Shown here: positions 43,749-52,057 of the stretch, in pieces
How positions within the stretch are numbered: the first letter of the stretch is position 1
Layout of the letters: every line of letters starts with the position of its first letter
Assembly: GCF_000702205.1 (NCBI RefSeq)
Contig: NZ_JNKW01000006.1
Coordinates: forward strand, 100,553 to 164,552
Direction: 5' to 3'
DNA length: 64,000 nucleotides
DNA from: Lachnospira multipara LB2003
Lineage (GTDB): Bacteria > Bacillota > Clostridia > Lachnospirales > Lachnospiraceae
Notes under the pieces: model-generated
What the model was told of the DNA's origin: nothing
Database searches by the model: none
The model's input: the letters and a program-made list of their open reading frames with translations, nothing else
Program-made: the position numbers and the translations under genes

Positions 43749-43777
43749 TTGTGCGTTTTATATTAATATGCTACAAT
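43749..43777 (+). promoter_or_regulatory. Probable pfp promoter
   Basis: TTGTGC (43749-43754), a 17-bp spacer and TACAAT (43772-43777) form a good sigma-A-type promoter, about 180 bp upstream of the pfp start. It would place the nested hairpin leader inside the transcript. The rest of the gap from 43466 to 43740 shows nothing recognisable. Confidence 0.55.
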
Positions 43778-43810
43778 CGAATTATGCAATAAGCGTTCGG
43801 CCGCAAAACA

Positions 43811-43924
43811 TTCTAGCAAAATCAATCAATCTCTAATGTTTTAAATTCATTGTAAGATGCTTGACTTTACCGTAATTTTTCCCTTCTTGGGAGTTAGTCT
43901 TACAATGTTTTTTTATTGCTAGAA
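43811..43924 (+). promoter_or_regulatory. Structured leader with an internal terminator ahead of pfp
   Basis: An inner stem CATTGTAAGA (43848-43857) with TCTTACAATG (43898-43907) is followed at once by seven T residues (43908-43914), which looks like an intrinsic terminator. An outer 9-bp stem TTCTAGCAA (43811-43819) with TTGCTAGAA (43916-43924) encloses it. A small CCC-TTCTT-GGG hairpin lies in the inner loop. The coding start is 32 bp downstream. Termination here would switch off the gene, so this may be an attenuator or an unrecognised riboswitch. No known class is evident. Confidence 0.6.
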
Positions 43925-43956
43925 CCGATCGCAAAAATAAAAAAATGGAGGGCAAT

Positions 43957-45180
43957 ATGATAGGTAATGTTATCGTGGGCCAATCTGGTGGTCCAACATC
44001 AGTAATTAATTCAAGCCTAGCTGGTGTATTCAAAACTGCAAAGGATAGAGGAGCTAAGAAGGTATACGGTATGCTTCACGGTGTTAAGGGCTTATTAGAT
44101 AAGCAATATGTTGACTTATCTGAAAAAATTAAGACTGATATAGATATCGACTTATTAAAAAGAACACCTTCTTCTTATTTAGGTTCTTGTCGTTATAAAT
44201 TACCTGAAATTGGTGAAGACAGAGAAACTTATGAGAAGATATTTGCTATCTTAGAAGAACTTGATATTAAGTATTTCTTCTACATCGGTGGTAACGATTC
44301 AATGGATACAATCAAGAAATTATCTGACTATGGTTTAATAATCAATAGTGATATTAGATTCATGGGTGTTCCAAAGACAATTGATAACGACTTAGCTGTA
44401 ACAGATCACACACCTGGTTATGGTAGTGCTGCTAAGTTTATTGCATCAACAATGAAGGAAATTATCCGTGATGGTCTTGTTTATGATTATCCACAGGTTA
44501 CTGTAGTTGAAATCATGGGACGTAACGCAGGTTGGTTAACAGCTGCTGCAGCTCTTGCACGCGGTGAAGATTGCGAAGGCGTTGATTTAATTTATCTTCC
44601 TGAGAAGGTGTTTGACATCGACCATTTCATGGCAAGAGTAGAAGAAAAAGTAGGGGATGGACGTTCAGTTGTTATTGCAGTATCTGAAGGTATCAAAGTC
44701 GAAGATGGTCGTTATGTATTCGAACTTGCAGATCACGTTGAATTCGTAGATGCATTTGGTCACAAGCAGCTTGCTGGTACAGCTAAATTCTTAGCTGATA
44801 AGATTGGTGCTGCTTATGGTGTAAAAACAAGAGCTATTGAACTTGCTACATTACAGCGTTGTGCTGCTCATATGTGTAGTAGAACAGATATTACAGAAGC
44901 ATTCAACGTTGGTGGTGCTGCTGTAAAGGCTGCATTCGAAGGTGAATCTGGCAAAGTAGTTGTATTAAAGAGAGTTTGCGATGATCCATACATGTGCATT
45001 ACAGAAACACATGATGTTCATCAAATCGCTAATATCGAAAAGAAGATTCCACTTGAGTGGATAACAGATGACGATTATGTAACAATGGATTTAATCCACT
45101 ACATTCGTCCATTAATTCAGGCTGAGTTATCACCAATCATGGTTGATGGCTTACCAAGACATTTAAATATTAATATGTAA
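43957..45180 (+). CDS. pfp: 6-phosphofructokinase, pyrophosphate-dependent type
   Basis: 407 residues from the ATG at 43957 (GGAGG five bases upstream). The ATG at 43945 overlaps that ribosome binding site. It phosphorylates fructose-6-phosphate in glycolysis. VGQSGGPTSVINSS opens the phosphoryl-donor loop. FFYIGGNDSMDT near residue 110 is the donor site, and the PKTIDNDL motif near 139 has the lysine associated with PPi use. GYGSAAKF, EIMGRNAGWL with the substrate-binding MGR, and ISEGI-type segments follow. The donor motif reads GGNDS, not the usual GGDDS (PPi) or GGDGS (ATP), so donor choice should be treated with some caution. A terminator-like leader suggests regulation. Confidence 0.88.
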   Translation: MIGNVIVGQSGGPTSVINSSLAGVFKTAKDRGAKKVYGMLHGVKGLLDKQYVDLSEKIKTDIDIDLLKRTPSSYLGSCRYKLPEIGEDRETYEKIFAILEELDIKYFFYIGGNDSMDTIKKLSDYGLIINSDIRFMGVPKTIDNDLAVTDHTPGYGSAAKFIASTMKEIIRDGLVYDYPQVTVVEIMGRNAGWLTAAAALARGEDCEGVDLIYLPEKVFDIDHFMARVEEKVGDGRSVVIAVSEGIKVEDGRYVFELADHVEFVDAFGHKQLAGTAKFLADKIGAAYGVKTRAIELATLQRCAAHMCSRTDITEAFNVGGAAVKAAFEGESGKVVVLKRVCDDPYMCITETHDVHQIANIEKKIPLEWITDDDYVTMDLIHYIRPLIQAELSPIMVDGLPRHLNINM

Positions 45181-45199
45181 TTATAACTAAAATATTTTA

Positions 45200-45244
45200 A
45201 AAAAGACTGTGCAATGAGATTCTATCTCACTACACAGTCTTTTA
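45200..45244 (+). terminator. pfp terminator
   Basis: Arms AAAAGACTGTG and CACAGTCTTTT with an inner ATGAGA/TCTCA stem, directly after pfp, flanked by A and T runs. It may also stop transcription from cassette 3 on the other strand. Confidence 0.8.
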
Positions 45245-45339
45245 TATATCTATATATTATTTTTTCCTCAGGAATTTCTCCTTTTATCAAGTTTGGTCTT
45301 CATGAAGAGAAACAATAAAAATACCATCTTGTTTATAGA

Positions 45340-45864
45340 TTACTGTGTTTCTATCGTTAAAAAATGTACTAATTTATCAAATTCATTGTCTCCTATATCT
45401 TTTCGTCTAATGTAAAGATGTTTATAATCATATACATGTTCATGTGTTATATGTAATCGTTTAATTGAACGGGTTTTATTGATTAATAAACTGCGATAGT
45501 TTATTTTGTCTTTTTTAATATATAAATATATATTTTCTTCTGTATTTAATAATTCTTTATATGAATGCTTATATCTTAGTCTTAAAGAAATTTTTGTTAA
45601 AAAAGGAACTTTTACTTTGTTAAGTCTTATTTTGTATATTTTATATGATAAAAATTGTAATACTAATACAATAATAAACAAAAAACCATAGTATATATAA
45701 CTATAATCACCTAATAATATTAGGCTAAAGTATGAAATCCAAAATAACAAATATAACGCGATAATAATCTTTTTTGATTTGACATTGAGTAAATGCAGGT
45801 GTCTCATTTTGGTTACGCCAAGATCTAGCCAATAATCTTCGTTTACAGTGTATTTTATATTCAC
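45340..45864 (-). CDS. YcxB-like two-TM membrane protein, partner of cassette 3
   Basis: 174 residues from a GTG start with AGGAGG upstream. A short N-terminus with an EDYWLDLG motif (compare DNEYWKRRF in the cassette 2 partner) precedes two transmembrane helices (about residues 34-53 and 57-74) and a cytoplasmic basic domain with HEHVYDYKHLYIRRKDIGD, the same place as the EYIVIDDIFIDEQ segment of cassette 2. It starts 12 bp after the large gene stops. Function unknown. A cognate immunity or accessory role is inferred from the three-fold pairing. Confidence 0.65.
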   Translation of the reverse strand: MNIKYTVNEDYWLDLGVTKMRHLHLLNVKSKKIIIALYLLFWISYFSLILLGDYSYIYYGFLFIIVLVLQFLSYKIYKIRLNKVKVPFLTKISLRLRYKHSYKELLNTEENIYLYIKKDKINYRSLLINKTRSIKRLHITHEHVYDYKHLYIRRKDIGDNEFDKLVHFLTIETQ

Positions 45865-45876
45865 AAATTAAGCCTC

Positions 45877-48159
45877 CTATACGAATACTAGCAAAATCTT
45901 TATTATAAAGTATCCAAGTGTTATAAAAAATGCCGCATTAATAGTGATTTTTATAGCTTCTTTTGCAGCATAACTATAGTCTATTAGAGACATTGTTGTT
46001 GTAATTCCTATAGCTGTATCTATAATAAAGTTGGCTACTAATTCGCCTTCTTTCTTTGCTAACTCTTTAAAATTTTGCTGTATGGTTTGTTTTTCATTTA
46101 TTGTTAGATGTTCTTTAAACGTAATCGTTAATCCAACTTCCACGTACTCTGTTAATCCTTCCGAAACATTAGCATCCTTATGTATTAAATATGATATGCT
46201 AACTTCTCCTGTTTCTGAAATATTTAGTCCATATTCTATATATCCATTTTTTACATTAAATTGTAATTTGTTCTGCAGATCTACAATGCCATTGTAATCT
46301 ATATTAACAGAATTATCAGAGGACGCGTCTTTTAATTTGTTCATTACTTCATCGTAGGTTGCATTAACTATCTTTCCATCCTTAACAGTTAAACTAGATC
46401 TTCGATTACCACTTCCTACTGACACTTTATGCCCGTAGGTTGTTTCACAAGAAATTGTTAATTCAGGTAAATCAATGGTATATGTCTCATCAAATGATTT
46501 TATATCAATGTCATAACCTAGAGCTTTTGTAGTATCTTTACTAAAGTTTAAGGCAATGTCTTTTGATGAAAGTGTCTTTTGACTTGATTCATTAGCCACT
46601 ATATTTTTAAAGCCCATATATTTACCAGATGTTGCTACACAATCTAGGGCAAAACTACCATCAGCTGAGCCTTGTGTGTATTCTCTTATCTGATCAAAAG
46701 CCCAATTTTCTGGTAAAATGAATCCCTTATTACCGCTGAAACCTGTAGACATATCGCTAACAAAACTATAGGTTGCATATCCATTATCAGATATTCTTTT
46801 ACAGATATTTCTTGGGCCATAGCATCCTACAAGATATTTATTACCGTTTTGTCTAATATATTCTATAATTCCTTGAAAGTGTGGAATTATCATATCTGTT
46901 GTCTGATCATTATTAAAATCATAATCAACAGCAAAAAATATAGGCTCTCCATACGGAATCCCTAAATCAGAAGCCGCTTTCACAGCTTTTTTAGCATCTT
47001 CAAAACCTTGATTATAATTATAATAATTAACTGTAGTCTCTTCATCTGGATGTGTTCTATAGTATTCTTTTTCATCCTGATAAATAGCGAATACTGATAG
47101 CCCCTGGTTAAATAAAGTCTCTAATTCTTCTTTTGTGAGATTTTTAGGGCCAGCAAGAGTACTACCTGTCAAATATCTACCTATAATTCTAAAATCATTG
47201 GCATATATTCTCTTAGCTTTAGTACTTGTGACTCTAGTTGATGTGTCACAGGCCAGGACATTTCTTTTTGGATATCCAGTGCTTACAAGAAGAGACATCC
47301 ATACTTTTATATCTACTTTTCCATCAACTTCTAGTATACCAACATATCTTTGAAAATTTTCGACATTATCTTTCATTTTAGAATCGAATACATCTGAAAA
47401 TTCTCCATTTTCACTACAATCAAATCTATTTACATTATTTCTTCTTACACCATTACAATAAAGAGCATATTTTGCTATCTTTACTAATTCACCTCTAGCA
47501 TTGCCAGTTTCTAACTGCTTTTCGCCTGCTAATTTAGTTGTTGCTGGACCAAAATTTCCATTAGCAATTGCCCTATCCATTCCACTCTCTATCTGAAATG
47601 CATATATTAAGGCTTCATTAGTTGCTGCATTATATTTACCGTCACAACTAATAATTCCAGTTAAGTCGCTATATTTTCTATTAAGATTTTGTTGGATTTT
47701 TCTTAACATTTCTTCTCCACCAGAGACAAGCGTTAATGCATCTGATGACAATATAGCTTTAAATGCTTTAGCTGATAATGTGTCTGATAGATCATTTTCA
47801 TCAAATCCTGCATCAACCAAAACTTTATGAACAGCCTTTAATGTATTTTCTCCAAAGTACCCTGTTACGGCTGTAGGATTATAACCTTTACAATAAAGTC
47901 CATGCTGAAGAATTCTAATTATAGATTTGTCTTTATCTTCATCGCCCTTCTTTATAGGATTCTTATTATATAGATTTTCTGTGGCTTTACCAAAATAACC
48001 TGTTGGATTTTCAATGCCAAGTTCGATCTGTAAAGCCGTAACTAAAGCTTGCATAACTACATTACCGGTTCTGCCAGTAACAGATATAGTTTTAAATCCA
48101 GTTTTGCCCTGATACTTTTTATTTAACCAAACTTGAGCATCTTTTACGCGTTCATCCAT
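45877..48159 (-). CDS. Peptidoglycan-binding/DUF1906 large protein of cassette 3
   Basis: 760 residues with GGGGAGG upstream of the ATG. Layout as in cassette 2: peptidoglycan-binding-like repeats at about 1-70, 71-138, 140-215 and 220-300 (GLYCKGYNPTAVTGYFG, NGNFGPATTKLA), DUF1906/Rv2525c-like domain at about 302-513 (LACDTSTRVTSTKAK, GRYLTGSTLAGPKNLT, PIFFAVDYDFNNDQT, SFVSDMSTGFSGNKG, DQIREYTQG, LDCVATSG), a beta-rich domain to about 675, and a terminal helical region ending in AAFFITLGYFIIKILLVFV. No signal peptide is present. DUF1906 folds like a GH25-type hydrolase and may cut or bind the wall. The tail after about 690 shares little with cassettes 1 and 2. Confidence 0.85.
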   Translation of the reverse strand: MDERVKDAQVWLNKKYQGKTGFKTISVTGRTGNVVMQALVTALQIELGIENPTGYFGKATENLYNKNPIKKGDEDKDKSIIRILQHGLYCKGYNPTAVTGYFGENTLKAVHKVLVDAGFDENDLSDTLSAKAFKAILSSDALTLVSGGEEMLRKIQQNLNRKYSDLTGIISCDGKYNAATNEALIYAFQIESGMDRAIANGNFGPATTKLAGEKQLETGNARGELVKIAKYALYCNGVRRNNVNRFDCSENGEFSDVFDSKMKDNVENFQRYVGILEVDGKVDIKVWMSLLVSTGYPKRNVLACDTSTRVTSTKAKRIYANDFRIIGRYLTGSTLAGPKNLTKEELETLFNQGLSVFAIYQDEKEYYRTHPDEETTVNYYNYNQGFEDAKKAVKAASDLGIPYGEPIFFAVDYDFNNDQTTDMIIPHFQGIIEYIRQNGNKYLVGCYGPRNICKRISDNGYATYSFVSDMSTGFSGNKGFILPENWAFDQIREYTQGSADGSFALDCVATSGKYMGFKNIVANESSQKTLSSKDIALNFSKDTTKALGYDIDIKSFDETYTIDLPELTISCETTYGHKVSVGSGNRRSSLTVKDGKIVNATYDEVMNKLKDASSDNSVNIDYNGIVDLQNKLQFNVKNGYIEYGLNISETGEVSISYLIHKDANVSEGLTEYVEVGLTITFKEHLTINEKQTIQQNFKELAKKEGELVANFIIDTAIGITTTMSLIDYSYAAKEAIKITINAAFFITLGYFIIKILLVFV

Positions 48160-48311
48160 AAGTCTACCTCCCCTTTTATGTCTATCTTAAACGTCAATTT
48201 TATTATAAACCTTGGGATAAGTGATATTATTAATAAAGCATAAAAATTTTATGATAAATCTGGAGCTAGACTTATCATTTTTAAATCTAATCCTTAATAA
48301 CACATAAAAAA

Positions 48312-48355
48312 AGAAGATAGATACAATTAAACTTGCTCAATTATATCTATCTTCT
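48312..48355 (-). terminator. leuS terminator
   Basis: A strong inverted repeat with arms AGAAGATAGATA and TATCTATCTTCT and an inner AATTA/TAATT stem, flanked by A and T runs, 50 bp after the leuS stop. The 246-bp gap to cassette 3 holds this hairpin and the upstream region of the large gene. Confidence 0.8.
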
Positions 48356-48405
48356 AAGTTTTGTTTATTATCAAATCAGTATAATAATATCAATTTTATT
48401 CGATA

Positions 48406-50832
48406 TTACTTAGCAACAATATTAAAGATCTTACCCTTAACGTAGATTTCTTTTATAATATTCTTTCCTTCAAGTGCCTTAGCAACTCCAGCAACTTCCT
48501 TACCTCTTGCCTTTACTGATGCTTCATCTTCATCAACAGCAATTTCAAGAGTACCACGTACCTTACCATTTACCTGAACACCGATTTCAATTGTGTCATC
48601 CTTACATTTTTCTTCATCAAATGTTGGCCAAGCAGCATATGCTATTGTTTCTTCATGACCAAGCATCTGCCATAATTCTTCACCAATATGAGGGCAGATA
48701 CATGAAAGCATCTTAATAAAGCCTTCTGCATAAACTAAAGGACACTTTTCTTTAACTGCAGCATTCATGAAGATCATCATCTGTGAAATAGCTGTATTAA
48801 AGCCAAGTGTTTCAAAATCAGATGTAACCTTCTTAACTGTCTTGTGGTAAACCTTTTCAAGGGCTCCACCTTCGCCATCAATTAAGTTTTCTTCTACTGA
48901 GAAGTAGTTCCAAACCTTATTTAAGAATCTTCTTGCACCTTCAACACCATCATTAGACCATGGCTTAGAAGCTTCAAGAGGTCCCATAAACATTTCATAT
49001 AATCTAAGTGTATCAGCACCATAATCTCTTACGATATCTGAAGGATTAACTACGAATTCTGGGAATCTCTTACCCATCTTAATACCATTAGAACCAAGAA
49101 TCATACCCTGGTGTACTAACTTCTTAAATGGTTCCTTAACTGGTGAAATACCCTGATCGTAAAGGAATCTATTCCAGATTCTTGCATACATTAAGTGACC
49201 TACTGCATGCTCTGGTCCACCAATATAAAGGTCAACTGGTAACCAATGCTTAAGAAGTTCTGGATCACATAATTCCTTATCATTCTTAGGATCAATATAT
49301 CTCATGTAATACCATGATGAACCTGCTGAACCTGGCATTGTAGAAGTTTCTCTCTTACCCTTAATGCCATTGTGATCATACATCTTCCATTCTGTAGCAT
49401 TCTCAAGAGGAGCCTGTCCGTTCTTACCCTTGTAATCTTCAAGTTCAGGAAGAAGAAGTGGTAATTCATCATCATCTAACACATGAATCTGTCCATCTTC
49501 TAAGTAAACTACAGGAACTGGTTCACCCCAGTATCTCTGTCTTGCAAAAATCCATTCTCTAAAGTGGTAGTTAGCTGTACGCTTAGCAACACCCATCTTC
49601 TCAAGCTTAGAAGTGATTGCTTCCTTAGCTTCTTCAACAGTTAAACCTGTGAATTCTTCTGAGTTAATAAGCTTGCAGCCCTTGCCTAAATAGTCTTGTT
49701 TTTCAAATGCATGCTCTGAAACATCTGCGCCTTCAATAACCTGAATCATAGGAATATTGTGGGCGATAGCATATTCAAAATCTCGCTGATCGTGACTTGG
49801 AACAGCCATAACAGCACCTGTACCATAGCTTGCAAGTACAAAATCACCGATAAATAAAGGAACTTCCTTGCCATTAACTGGGTTAATACAAGTAACGCCT
49901 TCAAGTGGACAACCTGACTTAGTCTTATTAAGTTCAGTTCTATCCATGTCGTTTTTCTTCAAAGTTTCATCAATGTATGCCTGAACTTCTTCTAAGTTCT
50001 TAACTCTTGGAAGTAAGCTCTTAACAATATCTCCATCTGGAGCAAGTACCATAAATGTAATACCATAAATTGTTTCAATACATGTTGTAAAGATAGAGAA
50101 TTCGCCGCCGCCAACGATCTGGAACTTAACCTCAACACCTTCAGACTTACCAATCCAGTGTCTCTGCATTTCCTTAGTTGATTCTGGCCAATCAATTTCG
50201 TCTAATCCTTCAAGTAACTTATCTGCAAAAGCAACCTGGTCAATTACCCACTGCTTCATGTTCTTACGAACTACAGGGTAACCACCACGCTCTGACTTAC
50301 CATCAATAACTTCGTCATTAGAAAGAACTGTACCTAATTCTTCACACCAGTTAACTGGCATATCGATATATTTAGCATAGCCTTCCTTATATAACTGCTT
50401 AAAAATCCACTGTGTCCACTTATAAAAAGAAGGATCACTAGTAGCAATTAACTTATCCCAGTCGTAGTCAAAACCAAGTTCCTTTAACTGACCTGTGAAA
50501 GTTTTAATATTCTTCTGTGTAAAACCATTAGGATGATTACCTGTCTGTACAGCATACTGCTCAGCAGGAAGACCAAATGAATCATATCCCATTGGATGAA
50601 GGACATTATAGCCCTGCATTCTCTTCATTCTTGAAATAATATCTGTTGCTGTGTAGCCTTCTGGATGACCAGCATGAAGACCTACACCTGATGGATATGG
50701 GAACATATCAAGTGCGTAGAATTTAGGCTTTGAAAAATCCCAAACGTCTGTTGCAAATGTCTTGTTCTCCTCCCAATATTTCTGCCACTTTGGCTCAATC
50801 GATTTCGGATTGTAATTAGTTGTATTAGCCAT
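48406..50832 (-). CDS. leuS: Leucyl-tRNA synthetase
   Basis: 808 residues, a normal bacterial LeuRS length. It charges tRNA-Leu. The HIGH-type motif is in DMFPYPSGVGLHAGHPEGY near residue 42. The connective editing domain (about 220-400) ends with the conserved GTGAVMAVPSHDQRDFE block. WYYMRYIDPKN and EHAVGHLMYARIW lie before the KMSKS-type loop, which here reads GSNGIKMGKRFPEFVV near residue 570. Two motifs depart from the textbook form: KMGKR for KMSKS, and FTTCIETIYG for the editing FTTRPDT. I cannot tell whether these are lineage-typical. No T-box is visible upstream. Confidence 0.95.
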   Translation of the reverse strand: MANTTNYNPKSIEPKWQKYWEENKTFATDVWDFSKPKFYALDMFPYPSGVGLHAGHPEGYTATDIISRMKRMQGYNVLHPMGYDSFGLPAEQYAVQTGNHPNGFTQKNIKTFTGQLKELGFDYDWDKLIATSDPSFYKWTQWIFKQLYKEGYAKYIDMPVNWCEELGTVLSNDEVIDGKSERGGYPVVRKNMKQWVIDQVAFADKLLEGLDEIDWPESTKEMQRHWIGKSEGVEVKFQIVGGGEFSIFTTCIETIYGITFMVLAPDGDIVKSLLPRVKNLEEVQAYIDETLKKNDMDRTELNKTKSGCPLEGVTCINPVNGKEVPLFIGDFVLASYGTGAVMAVPSHDQRDFEYAIAHNIPMIQVIEGADVSEHAFEKQDYLGKGCKLINSEEFTGLTVEEAKEAITSKLEKMGVAKRTANYHFREWIFARQRYWGEPVPVVYLEDGQIHVLDDDELPLLLPELEDYKGKNGQAPLENATEWKMYDHNGIKGKRETSTMPGSAGSSWYYMRYIDPKNDKELCDPELLKHWLPVDLYIGGPEHAVGHLMYARIWNRFLYDQGISPVKEPFKKLVHQGMILGSNGIKMGKRFPEFVVNPSDIVRDYGADTLRLYEMFMGPLEASKPWSNDGVEGARRFLNKVWNYFSVEENLIDGEGGALEKVYHKTVKKVTSDFETLGFNTAISQMMIFMNAAVKEKCPLVYAEGFIKMLSCICPHIGEELWQMLGHEETIAYAAWPTFDEEKCKDDTIEIGVQVNGKVRGTLEIAVDEDEASVKARGKEVAGVAKALEGKNIIKEIYVKGKIFNIVAK

Positions 50833-51004
50833 AATCTTAGTCCTTTCATTTATGACAATTTTATTCTAGGGTTTACACCCATCACATTTACTATATTAGT
50901 GCAAATGTATACACTCACACAAATTCTAGTATAAAATTTATTACAATTATTGTCAACGCAAGTTCCTAGTCCTCTGTATCCGTAAGACTAAAGCGAAAGC
51001 GACC

Positions 51005-51277
51005 CTAATCTTCCTCTATAACCTCAATCTCAAGATAAGAAAAGTCTATTTCTTCAACAAAATTATCTTGAATAAATTTTACCTTACTGTGTCTTTTAAA
51101 GTCTTCAATATTAGAATCAAGCCAAATAGGTTCACCTAAATCAAACTCATAGCAAGCCTCTCTAATAGCATTAAAAATCTTCCTTGTTCTATTTAAATTA
51201 GGATCATCATCCTTAATAACTGTATCCTTTAAAAGATGTCTATTTTCATCAAAAACTTTACACCAAAGTCTAAACAT
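51005..51277 (-). CDS. Conserved small acidic protein, function unknown
   Basis: 90 residues, soluble, acidic, no signal or membrane segment. It opens FRLWCKVFDENRHLLKDTVI and includes PNLNRTRKIFNAIREACYEFDLGEPIWLD, which has the feel of a conserved clostridial small protein, but I cannot name a family. It starts 32 bp downstream of the methionine sulfoxide reductase gene on the same strand, so the two are probably co-transcribed. Confidence 0.6.
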   Translation of the reverse strand: MFRLWCKVFDENRHLLKDTVIKDDDPNLNRTRKIFNAIREACYEFDLGEPIWLDSNIEDFKRHSKVKFIQDNFVEEIDFSYLEIEVIEED

Positions 51278-51309
51278 ATCTTTCTAAACCTTTCCCATTA
51301 TTTTTTTAT

Positions 51310-51873
51310 TTAGCCCCAATTAACCTTGCTTTCTAGAACTTTTACGAATTCTTCTAATCCTGCCTTATCTTCTTCATCAAATCTTTCAAGACAAGGGCTA
51401 TCAATATCTAACACCCCAATAATTTTACCATCTTTATGAATTGGAAGAACGATTTCTGAATTAGATGCACTATCGCAAGCAATATGTCCAGGAAATTCAT
51501 TTACATTTTTAATAACTTGTACCTTATCTTCCTTAACTGCAGTGCCGCAAACACCATTGCCAAGAGCAATTTTTACACACGCATTCTTGCCATTAAATGG
51601 ACCAAGAATTAAATCTAGAGGAGAACGTTCCTTATTAGAATGATCATGAGCGCTATGAATTGCATTGGTATTTTTATTAATGTCTTTTTTATCCAATCCT
51701 AAAAATTCCTCTGTAAAATAAAATCCTGCCCAGTTTAATTCTTCTAAGTTCTCCATAATAAGCGCACCAGCGTTGGAAACAACAGGAAGATAAAAATCTT
51801 CAATTTCAATTAATCCCTCAATCTGTGCCTTTAAAATATCATAATCTGTCTTATTTTTTCTAATATATTTCAT
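51310..51873 (-). CDS. msrC: Free methionine-(R)-sulfoxide reductase (GAF domain)
   Basis: 187 residues, a GAF-fold enzyme that reduces free L-methionine-R-sulfoxide. LNWAGFYF near residue 68 and LGPFNGKNACVKIALGNGVCGTAVKED carry two of the expected cysteines, and NEFPGHIACDSASNSEIVLPI the third. The last segment IIGVLDIDSPCLERFDEED is also family-typical. The N-terminal 45 residues are longer than in Escherichia coli. The following small gene probably shares its transcript. Confidence 0.85.
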   Translation of the reverse strand: MKYIRKNKTDYDILKAQIEGLIEIEDFYLPVVSNAGALIMENLEELNWAGFYFTEEFLGLDKKDINKNTNAIHSAHDHSNKERSPLDLILGPFNGKNACVKIALGNGVCGTAVKEDKVQVIKNVNEFPGHIACDSASNSEIVLPIHKDGKIIGVLDIDSPCLERFDEEDKAGLEEFVKVLESKVNWG

Positions 51874-52057
51874 ACATTTACCTCACATATCATTTGGTTA
51901 GTGTAAAGTGTAACAACCCTTATTAAAAAATGCAATTATGAAAAAAATAAATTTTTTATTATTATCCCCGCCCTATTTAATAGAATGATTTATTTATAAG
52001 TGGTATAATTATTTCATAAACTTGTAAACATAAACTTAAAACGGGAGGAAACTAAAT

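Noticed and set aside
50833..51004. T-box leader for leuS
   Set aside because: I looked on the minus strand for the conserved T-box sequence (AGGGTGGNACCGCG-like) and a specifier stem and saw neither.
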